NCBI GenBank assembly: GCA_030151145.1
Contig: JASLEL010000336.1
Location: 1-17,776 of the forward strand
Length of the DNA stretch: 17,776 bases
Direction of reading: 5' to 3'
Origin: Aquirhabdus sp.
GTDB taxonomy: Bacteria; Pseudomonadota; Gammaproteobacteria; Pseudomonadales; Moraxellaceae
The translations under genes were made by a program, and so were the position numbers. The notes under the pieces are model-generated. The model was not told the origin of the DNA and ran no database searches. It worked only from the letters and a program-made list of their open reading frames with translations. Positions 5,858 to 12,519 of the stretch are shown here, one piece after another; the first letter of the stretch is position 1, and each line of letters opens with the position of its first letter.

Positions 5858-8800
5858 ATGGCTGACAACAAAACCATTCATACGGTATGCCCCTATTGTG
5901 GTGTGGGCTGCGGCATGATCCTGCACGTCGAAAACGGACAAGTCGCCAAAGTCTCAGGCAACAAAAACCACCCGACTAATTTCGGGCGTCTCTGTACCAA
6001 GGGATCGTCGGCCAATCAGGCCCTGCGTAACAGTGGACGCATGGAGAAAGCCTATATCCGCGAGCAGCGAGGTCAGCAAGCCATCGCCACGCCCATCGAT
6101 GCCGCGATCACCAAGACTGCGCAGCGCCTGCGCCAGATACTGGATATGCATGGTCCCGATGCCTTGTCGTTCTATGTCTCAGGCCAGATGTCAATCGAAG
6201 CGCAATACCTGATCAATAAACTCGCCAAAGGCTTTGTCGGCACCAACAACATCGAGTCCAACTCGCGCCTGTGCATGGCGAGTGCCGGCAGTGGTTATAA
6301 ACTGTCACTCGGTGCGGATGGCCCGCCGGGGTCGTATCAGGACTTTGACCATGCCGATGTGTTCTTTGTCATCGGCGCCAATATGGCTGACTGCCACCCC
6401 ATCCTGTTTCTGCGCCTGATGGATCGGGTCAAAGCCGGGGCCAAGCTGATCGTGGTCGATCCACGGCGGAATACCACGGCCGACAAAGCACACCTCTTTA
6501 TGCAGATCAAACCGGGTACAGACCTTGCGCTGATTAATGGTCTACTACATCTACTCTGGAAGAACGGTCATACCGAGCCTGAGTTTATCCGCGACTACAC
6601 GGAGGGCTGGGAGGTGATGCCGGACTTTCTGGAGGACTATCATCCGGCGGCGGTATCCGCCATCACCGGCATTCCTGAAGCGTCCATCCGCCAAGCAGCA
6701 AGCTGGATCGGGGACGCCAAGGAGTTTATGAGTTGCTGGACCATGGGGCTGAACCAGAGTACCCATGGCACATGGAATACCAATGCCATCTGCAATCTGC
6801 ACCTCGCCACCGGCAAGATCTGCCGTCTGGGCAGCGGGCCGTTTTCACTCACCGGTCAGCCCAATGCCATGGGCGGACGCGAGATGGGCTATATGGGACC
6901 GGGCCTGCCGGGACAGCGCTCCGTGCTGGTCGAGGAAGACCGGCGCTTTGTCGAGCAACTCTGGCAAATCCCCGAAGGCCGACTGCGTACCGATCTTGGG
7001 CAAGGCACCATCGACATGTACGCCCAGATGGCAGAAGGCAAGATCAAAGCCTGCTGGATCATCTGCACCAATCCGGTCGCAACCGTCGCCAATCGTAAGA
7101 CCGTCATCGTGGGACTAGAGAAAGCCGAGCTCGTGATCGCGCAGGATGCTTATCTGGATACCGAGACCAACCGCTACGCCGATATCCTCCTGCCCGGCGC
7201 ACTGTGGGCCGAAGCCGAAGGCGTCATGATCAATTCCGAACGCAACATGACCCTGATGCAGAAAGCCGTCGATCCGCCGGGGGACGCCCTGCCGGACTGG
7301 CAGATCATTGCTCGGGTCGCGTGCGAGATGGGCTATCAGGATGCGTTTAACTACCCGTCCGCCGAAGCGGTGTTTGCCGAGATTGCGCAATGCTCTAATC
7401 CCAAGACCGGCTATGACCTGCGCGGCGCAAGCCATGCCCGCCTGCGCGAGACGCCGCTGCAATGGCCTTGTCCGCCGGAGCGCACGGATGACCGCAATCC
7501 GATCCGCTATCTCAATGATGGCGTCAGCCAGTCGCTGTACGAGTCGGATGACGGTAAACGTCCGCGTTTGATCTTCCCGACCAAGCCCAAGAGAGGCGTG
7601 TTCTTTGCCCGTCCCCATCTGGACCCGGCGGAGATGCCGGATCGGGAGTATCCCTTCATCCTCAATACTGGCCGCCTGCAGCATCAGTGGCACACCATGA
7701 CCAAGACCGGCAAGATCCCGATGCTGAACAAGCTCAATCCCGGGCCTTTTGTCGAGATTCACCCCGAAGATGCCGCTGATCTCGGCATCAAAGATAAGCA
7801 GCCTGTCGAGATCCGCTCGCGTCGTGGGCGTGCCGTACTGCCTGCCGTGGTGACGGATCGTGTGCTGGCGGGCAACTGCTTTGCGCCTTTTCACTGGAAT
7901 GATTTCTTTGGCGAGGATCTCGCGATCAATGCCGTGACCAACGACGCCATCGATCCCATCTCGCAGCAGCCCGAGTTTAAATGCTGTGCCGTGACCCTGA
8001 CGCCTGTCGCGGCGACCGAGACCCTACTGGTCGCTGACAGCATGAAAGCGGCCAAAACCACCTCAACCCCAAAGACTGACGCCGTAGCGGCAATGGCGCT
8101 GGCTGATGCAGCGGCACCCGCCTCACAGTCTACTCATCGACATCCTTTACCACTGGAATCGGCCATGACCCGTATCGATACCTTTGCCAGCATGCTCAAT
8201 GTGGCAGAGCGACCTTTACCCGCCCTGACCACGCTTGAACAACTGTATCTGGCCGGATTTATCTCTGGATTACGCAGTCAGCCCTTGCAGGGCGTGCCGG
8301 TATTGCCGCCCACGGCACCCATGTCATCAGAGACCCGCGTCCTGCTGGATGGATTGCTCGCCGGCATGTTTAGCCAGATGCCGCTGAGCGCGCCCATGGT
8401 CGGCACGGCCACCATGGCCCCATCTTCGATGCACACTGCCACCGCCCCTGCTCAAGACTTAACGCCTGCGGTCACCCTGCTCTGGGCCTCGCAGACGGGC
8501 AATGGCGAAGCATTGGCACAGAAATACGCCGAGCAGATCAAAACGGCAGGCTGCACCGTCGCTGTCTATGATATGGCCGAGTTCTCGGTCAGTGAACTGC
8601 ACAAGACCGATCAACTGCTCTGCATCACCAGCACCTTTGGCGATGGCGATGCCCCGGATAACGGGCAGAGTTTCTGGAATGCCATCAGCGACAGCAGCGA
8701 GATCAAGCTGAACCACCTGAGCTACAGCGTACTGGCGCTGGGCGACCCGAATTATGACCAGTTCTGCGGTCATGGCAAAAAACTCGATCAACGTCTGGCG

Positions 8801-10102
8801 GAGCTGGGCGCAGCGCGCATACTGGATCGGATCGACTGTGATACCGATTTTCAGGCCAAGGCCGATCAATGGCTGAATGATGTACTCGCCAAATTAAAAG
8901 CCTTAGGCAGCGGCGAAAAAACTGCACCTGCTGCTGCCCCTACTGCATCACCCATCGCCAGCCCAGCACCGGCCGGGTCGCAAGCAGCCTATAGCAAAGC
9001 CAACCCCTATCCTTCCCGCCTGATCCGCAATGTACGCCTGAATGCGGCTGAGTCCAGCAAGGACACACGGGCCTTTGCTTTTGATCTCCAAGGTTCAGGT
9101 CTTGCCTATGAAGCTGGCGATGCCTTGGGCATATGGCCGGTCAACTGCCCCGAGTTGGTCGATGAGATCTTAGGACTGACAGGAATCAAGGCCGACAGCC
9201 CAGTCAGCATAGACAAGGTCGGGGATGTCTCCATCAGGGATGCCCTGCTGCACCACTATGAGATTGCAAAACCCCATAGCGATGCACTGGCGCTACTCCA
9301 TGCCCGCAATTCAGATAGCATCTTAAAAAAACTGCTACAAGACAGCCATAAGCAGGCACTCAAAGATTGGCTCTGGGGACGGCAACTCGCCGATGTACTG
9401 TATGAATGCCCTGTCACGCTAAGCGCAAGCGAACTGCTGTCGGTACTCAAGCGCATGCAGCCGCGTCTATACTCGATCTCCTCCAGCCCTAAAGCACACC
9501 CGCATGAAGTACACCTGACCGTATCTGCAGTGCGCTATGGGCAAGGCACACGCAAGCGTAAGGGCGTATCGTCTACCTTCCTTGCCGACCGGGCCGAGGC
9601 GCAGTCCATCCCGATCTTCGTGCAAAAATCAGCGTCGTTTCGCGCACCGACCGGCGACACGCCGCTGATCATGGTGGGTCCCGGCACAGGCATTGCGCCA
9701 TTTCGCGGATTCCTGCAGGAGCGGCAAGCGCGTGGCGATACGGGACAGAACTGGCTGTTCTTTGGTGAGCAGCACGCAGCGACGGACTTCTACTATCAGG
9801 AGGAGCTTCATCAATATCAAAAGGATGGCCTGCTCACCCGACTGGATCTGGCTTTCTCACGTGATCAGGTGGAGAAGATCTATGTGCAGGATCAGATGCG
9901 CAGCCAAGGTGCTGAACTCTGGCGCTGGCTGGAGCGCGGAGCGAGCTTCTGTGTCTGCGGTGATGCGAGCAAAATGGCCAAAGATGTCGATCAGACGCTC
10001 AAAGCCGTGATCGCCGAGCATGGCGGTATGTCGAGCAATCAAGCGGAGGACTATGTCGCACAGATGAGTAAGGAAAAGCGTTATTTGAGAGATGTGTATT
10101 AA
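5858..10102 (+). CDS. Assimilatory nitrate reductase fused to CysJ-type diflavin reductase (single-chain NADPH nitrate reductase)
   Basis: This 1414-residue cytoplasmic fusion reduces nitrate to nitrite with electrons from NADPH. Residues 1 to about 725 are a NasA/NapA-type bis-MGD module: a [4Fe-4S] motif with Cys11, Cys14, Cys18 and Cys46, the probable molybdenum ligand Cys139 in SRLCMAS, and the molybdopterin dinucleotide-binding domain (about 597-720). A low-complexity linker follows, with two helical segments (790-806, 822-840) resembling the N-terminus of CysJ. Next are a flavodoxin domain (872-1015, SQTGNGE for FMN phosphate), an Ala/Pro linker (about 1018-1045), an FAD domain with RLYSISSSP (1203-1211), the NADPH site GPGTGIAPFRG (1274-1284), and a C-terminus ending RDVY as in CysJ. 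The BFD [2Fe-2S] domain of Klebsiella-type NasA is absent. There is no signal peptide. Fusions of this type are, as I recall, annotated in databases as bifunctional nitrate reductase/sulfite reductase flavoprotein. No siroheme or sulfite reductase domain is present, so nitrate is the likely acceptor. Confidence 0.95.
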   Translation: MADNKTIHTVCPYCGVGCGMILHVENGQVAKVSGNKNHPTNFGRLCTKGSSANQALRNSGRMEKAYIREQRGQQAIATPIDAAITKTAQRLRQILDMHGPDALSFYVSGQMSIEAQYLINKLAKGFVGTNNIESNSRLCMASAGSGYKLSLGADGPPGSYQDFDHADVFFVIGANMADCHPILFLRLMDRVKAGAKLIVVDPRRNTTADKAHLFMQIKPGTDLALINGLLHLLWKNGHTEPEFIRDYTEGWEVMPDFLEDYHPAAVSAITGIPEASIRQAASWIGDAKEFMSCWTMGLNQSTHGTWNTNAICNLHLATGKICRLGSGPFSLTGQPNAMGGREMGYMGPGLPGQRSVLVEEDRRFVEQLWQIPEGRLRTDLGQGTIDMYAQMAEGKIKACWIICTNPVATVANRKTVIVGLEKAELVIAQDAYLDTETNRYADILLPGALWAEAEGVMINSERNMTLMQKAVDPPGDALPDWQIIARVACEMGYQDAFNYPSAEAVFAEIAQCSNPKTGYDLRGASHARLRETPLQWPCPPERTDDRNPIRYLNDGVSQSLYESDDGKRPRLIFPTKPKRGVFFARPHLDPAEMPDREYPFILNTGRLQHQWHTMTKTGKIPMLNKLNPGPFVEIHPEDAADLGIKDKQPVEIRSRRGRAVLPAVVTDRVLAGNCFAPFHWNDFFGEDLAINAVTNDAIDPISQQPEFKCCAVTLTPVAATETLLVADSMKAAKTTSTPKTDAVAAMALADAAAPASQSTHRHPLPLESAMTRIDTFASMLNVAERPLPALTTLEQLYLAGFISGLRSQPLQGVPVLPPTAPMSSETRVLLDGLLAGMFSQMPLSAPMVGTATMAPSSMHTATAPAQDLTPAVTLLWASQTGNGEALAQKYAEQIKTAGCTVAVYDMAEFSVSELHKTDQLLCITSTFGDGDAPDNGQSFWNAISDSSEIKLNHLSYSVLALGDPNYDQFCGHGKKLDQRLAELGAARILDRIDCDTDFQAKADQWLNDVLAKLKALGSGEKTAPAAAPTASPIASPAPAGSQAAYSKANPYPSRLIRNVRLNAAESSKDTRAFAFDLQGSGLAYEAGDALGIWPVNCPELVDEILGLTGIKADSPVSIDKVGDVSIRDALLHHYEIAKPHSDALALLHARNSDSILKKLLQDSHKQALKDWLWGRQLADVLYECPVTLSASELLSVLKRMQPRLYSISSSPKAHPHEVHLTVSAVRYGQGTRKRKGVSSTFLADRAEAQSIPIFVQKSASFRAPTGDTPLIMVGPGTGIAPFRGFLQERQARGDTGQNWLFFGEQHAATDFYYQEELHQYQKDGLLTRLDLAFSRDQVEKIYVQDQMRSQGAELWRWLERGASFCVCGDASKMAKDVDQTLKAVIAEHGGMSSNQAEDYVAQMSKEKRYLRDVY

Positions 10103-10155
10103 TCTCCTGTGCCTCACCAAATAAGGATCATCCACCCAAATAGTTACCGTCAAAA

Positions 10156-10194
10156 GCAGAATTTCCTCAGAATCCCCAATGCGGGGAATTCTGC
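10156..10194. repeat. Long hairpin downstream of the nitrate reductase gene, possible terminator
   Basis: GCAGAATTTCC (from 10156) pairs with GGGAATTCTGC (to 10194), an 11-bp stem with one wobble. A competing inner hairpin CCCC-AATGC-GGGG is also possible. It lies 53 nt after the stop. The T-run is on the minus-strand side (AAAA at 10152-10155), so as a classical intrinsic terminator it would act on minus-strand transcription. On the plus strand it may mark a processed 3' end. Confidence 0.5.
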
Positions 10195-10351
10195 ATCACT
10201 GTCCGCGCATGTGCATGTTACCGACATGCGGCATTCAAGCAGAGGTCTGCATATGTAAAAAATACTCACCTATTTTCCAACTGTATTTTTAACCAAACAG
10301 TCACATATAGCGTATATCTTCACTACCAGATTATCCAAATGGTAAATTATC

Positions 10352-11116
10352 ATGACTCCCCTCCACACGACCATACTGCGCCAAGGCGCTGCCCTCCTGC
10401 TTGCATTTGGCCTCGCCGGATATACATCTGCGTCTTGTCTTGAAGATTTCTATGGTGGTCAGACACCCGTGATCAATAACACCAAGATGCTTACCAGCTA
10501 CCATGAGTTGTGTTTTAGCGCCTTTGGCATTGGCTATTCAGGCGTCACACGGACCCCACTGTGGTCTGCCGAATACCTGACGCAGGCCCATGTTCAGCAG
10601 GCAGCCGGACTGACACGGGTGGACAGCTTTCATGAAGAAACGCAACTGCCGGTAGATGAACGTTCGACGTTGGCTGATTACAAGGGCAGCGGCTATGATC
10701 GCGGTCATACCACGCCCAATGGCGACATGTACGATACGACCTCGCAGTACGACAGCTTCTCCCTCGCCAATATCGTGCCGCAAGTGCCCAAGAACAATCA
10801 GGGCATCTGGGCCACCATCGAAAAACACACCCGTGATGCCGTCACACGTAATGGCAATGCTTATGTGATCACCGGTGGTGCCTTCATCGGCAGTACGCTG
10901 TCCAAGATCGGCAATGTCACGATCCCGACGCATATGTTTAAAGTCGTATATTTCCCGGGCAAAGATGCTGCCGGAGTCTACTGGTCTACCAACGATACCA
11001 GTGGTACAGTCAGTATCATTTCGCTCGCTGATCTAGAGAGCAAGATCGGTATAAACCTCATGCCCGGTGTGTCTTCGAGTGTGAAAAATACCGCGCTGGA
11101 TCTGAATAGCCTATAA
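10352..11116 (+). CDS. Secreted DNA/RNA non-specific endonuclease (NucA/NUC1 family)
   Basis: The 254-residue precursor has a Sec signal peptide (hydrophobic stretch about residues 10-22; probable cleavage after SAS, residues 26-28). The mature beta-beta-alpha-metal nuclease has the family motif DRGHTTPNGDM (116-126), with His119 as general base, and Asn140, Asn148/149 and Glu157 in the NIVPQVPKNNQGIWATIE block that coordinates Mg. Cys29 and Cys54 could form a disulfide. Such enzymes degrade DNA and RNA without sequence preference, commonly for nutrient (phosphate, nitrogen) scavenging outside the cell or in the periplasm. There is no typical lipobox. No strong Shine-Dalgarno precedes the ATG, and the upstream region is AT-rich. 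No toxin-delivery domain is attached. Confidence 0.92.
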   Translation: MTPLHTTILRQGAALLLAFGLAGYTSASCLEDFYGGQTPVINNTKMLTSYHELCFSAFGIGYSGVTRTPLWSAEYLTQAHVQQAAGLTRVDSFHEETQLPVDERSTLADYKGSGYDRGHTTPNGDMYDTTSQYDSFSLANIVPQVPKNNQGIWATIEKHTRDAVTRNGNAYVITGGAFIGSTLSKIGNVTIPTHMFKVVYFPGKDAAGVYWSTNDTSGTVSIISLADLESKIGINLMPGVSSSVKNTALDLNSL

Positions 11117-11183
11117 AGCGAAAATACTCACAGCCGTGTCGGCATCCTCCGCCGACACACACAAGCATCATGAGGAGGTGACA

Positions 11184-11441
11184 ATGACCGCATCCACGCC
11201 CTTTACCCCGTTTGCTGATGAAAGCAGTGTCCTCTCCATCGGTGAATGGACCGCCGAAAACCGTACCGACCGCATCAGCCTGTATGGCTCACTGGAGTTG
11301 ACTCGCGACCAGGCAGGGCTTGCAAAAGCCCGGCAACTCCAAAGCCTGCTCAATGCCGTGGTGGCTCAGCTTGAAGCAGCTGATCTGCCGGAGGCGATCT
11401 CGGTCAAGGCGGTCGAGACGGTGGCGAATCCGTTTAATTAA
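11184..11441 (+). CDS. Conserved-looking small protein of unknown function (85 aa)
   Basis: I do not recognise a characterised family. The ATG at 11184 is preceded by a strong Shine-Dalgarno (GAGGAGGTG, 4 nt spacing to the core), so the in-frame ATG at 11136 is unlikely. The predicted fold is a short beta-rich N-terminal half (SVLSIGEWTAENRTDRISLYG) and an amphipathic helix (about residues 43-63, KARQLQSLLNAVVAQLEAA), ending in the motif ETVANPFN. It has no signal peptide, membrane span or cysteines, so it is probably cytoplasmic. It begins 67 nt after the nuclease gene on the same strand. There is no evidence that it is an immunity protein, because the nuclease is exported by a signal peptide. 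Confidence 0.75.
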   Translation: MTASTPFTPFADESSVLSIGEWTAENRTDRISLYGSLELTRDQAGLAKARQLQSLLNAVVAQLEAADLPEAISVKAVETVANPFN

Positions 11442-11759
11442 AAGCAGCGTTATTTAAAGCAGTTCCACTTAAAGGTGGCGCGATTAGAAGCCGTTGAAGA
11501 TCTGCTGGGTAACGTTTAGGTGATCCGTGTAAAAGCTGATCAGACACAAGATATGCGTTAAGGTTTTGATTGGTTATAAATAGTATCCGGGCAAAGACCT
11601 AACTCCATATTATTCATGATAAAAATAAAATAATAGGCTGATTACCTCCGCGAGTGATGCCCACAAAGCACACATAAAAAGACACTCCCTCGCGCTTTAC
11701 GGTCTACCATGGGACTCGACACCATTCAACTCACGCCTAATGTGAGAAAGAGGTCCGAC
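11442..11759. other. Intergenic stretch upstream of hemerythrin, nothing identified
   Basis: This 318-nt stretch is more AT-rich than its neighbours (notably 11570-11640). I see no ORF with a ribosome-binding site, no strong hairpin with a T-run and no convincing -35/-10 pair, although the hemerythrin promoter presumably lies here. Confidence 0.4.
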
Positions 11760-12221
11760 ATGAACAAGTCCGTAATCATGATGCCGCTGAGTGCGGTTGA
11801 GCTGCTGCGCGCAGAGCACCGCCAGATTCAATCCGAATTTGTCGCCTATACCACGCTGACGCCTGCGGATGACCGGCTGAAGGAAAAGTTTGTGAATTAT
11901 CTGAGTCGCGATTTATTGCGACATATGATTGTTGAAGAAGATGTCTTCTACCCGCCACTGCGGAAAAAAATCCCCAAAGGTGCAGATTTACTGACCAATG
12001 CGGTTGCAGAGCATGAAGATATGAAACAGCTCATCGCCCAACTGGAAGCCATGACGCCACAAGATGAATTGTTCGATGAGACCATAGCGGCGCTGTCTAA
12101 ACAATTTAATGCACATATCGCCGATGAGGAGAGCAGTGTCTTTGCTTTGGTCGAGCAATCTGACCTGAACCTACTCGCATTGGCTGATGACATGCGGTCC
12201 GCCCGAAGATTACTGAATTAG
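11760..12221 (+). CDS. Hemerythrin HHE-domain protein
   Basis: The 153-residue protein is a single four-helix HHE bundle with the repeated pattern His20, His55-x3-Glu59 (HMIVE), His85 and His118-x3-Glu122 (HIADE). These are the ligands of a non-heme diiron or mono-iron site. Family members bind O2, sense O2 or NO, store iron or help repair damaged iron-sulfur clusters. The Met at 11760 is chosen over the in-frame ATG at 11709, because AGAGG lies 6 nt before it and the bundle begins soon after. The ligand set matches the cytoplasmic HHE cation-binding group rather than RIC/YtfE, which carries an extra N-terminal Cys motif. Its exact role is unknown. Confidence 0.9.
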   Translation: MNKSVIMMPLSAVELLRAEHRQIQSEFVAYTTLTPADDRLKEKFVNYLSRDLLRHMIVEEDVFYPPLRKKIPKGADLLTNAVAEHEDMKQLIAQLEAMTPQDELFDETIAALSKQFNAHIADEESSVFALVEQSDLNLLALADDMRSARRLLN

Positions 12222-12242
12222 TGTGTCTGGTTCTGATATCAC

Positions 12243-12273
12243 GCTTAAAGCCCGCAGTATGCGGGCTTTAAGC
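12243..12273. terminator. Bidirectional Rho-independent terminator between hemerythrin and the 46-aa ORF
   Basis: GCTTAAAGCCCGCA and TGCGGGCTTTAAGC form a perfect 14-bp stem around GTA. The A-rich and T-rich ends of the stem let it terminate in both directions. It lies 21 nt after the hemerythrin stop and 7 nt past the stop of the convergent small gene, serving both. Confidence 0.88.
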
Positions 12274-12280
12274 TATGGGT

Positions 12281-12421
12281 TTAAATGACTGGCAGATATG
12301 AACGCAAGCTTTGAGATGTCGCCGCTTGTGATGAATGCATCGGCTTAATCATGGGCGGATCGCAGGCAGCCTGAGCAGCAGCAAGTGATACAACCAATAC
12401 GGCGCAAAGTAACTTTTTCAT
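12281..12421 (-). CDS. Small secreted/periplasmic peptide (46 aa), unknown function
   Basis: The reading frame begins MKKLLCAVLVVSLAAAQAAC, a textbook Sec signal peptide (two lysines, a hydrophobic core, and AQA cleavage near residue 18). It leaves a mature peptide of under 30 residues that is rich in Ser, Pro and Met and ends in SYLPVI. The Cys at residue 20 lacks a proper lipobox (Gln at -3), so a lipoprotein is less likely. AAGGAG lies 7 nt before the ATG, an excellent ribosome-binding site. The stop codon is 7 nt from a strong bidirectional terminator shared with the convergent hemerythrin gene, which supports real transcription. It lies 98 nt downstream of the permease gene on the same strand. 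I recognise no family. Confidence 0.7.
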   Translation of the reverse strand: MKKLLCAVLVVSLAAAQAACDPPMIKPMHSSQAATSQSLRSYLPVI

Positions 12422-12441
12422 GATTGCTCTCCTTGATGGCT

Positions 12442-12460
12442 TTGATCAAGATTAGATCAA
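12442..12460. promoter_or_regulatory. Inverted repeat upstream of the 46-aa secreted peptide gene
   Basis: TTGATC and GATCAA are 6-bp arms around AAGATTA, 19 bp in all, starting 20 nt upstream of the small gene's ATG. Size and place suit an operator or promoter-proximal site. No binding protein can be named. Confidence 0.3.
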
Positions 12461-12519
12461 TGTTCGATGAACAAATGCCCCTTTACAGATATGTAGAATA
12501 CCTCCGCTGGTATATCCAG

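Noticed and set aside
7115..7894. 259-codon ORF antisense inside the nitrate reductase gene
   Set aside because: It lies fully opposite a well-supported gene, its protein is Arg/Gly/His-rich with no domain, and it lacks a ribosome-binding site; it is a shadow of the high-GC codon pattern.
11136..11183. Upstream start for the 85-aa protein
   Set aside because: The added residues (MSASSADTHKHHEEVT) are encoded across the strong Shine-Dalgarno of the ATG at 11184, which is the better start.
10352..11441. Nuclease toxin and immunity protein pair
   Set aside because: The nuclease has an ordinary signal peptide and no delivery domain, and the next protein shows no immunity-family feature.
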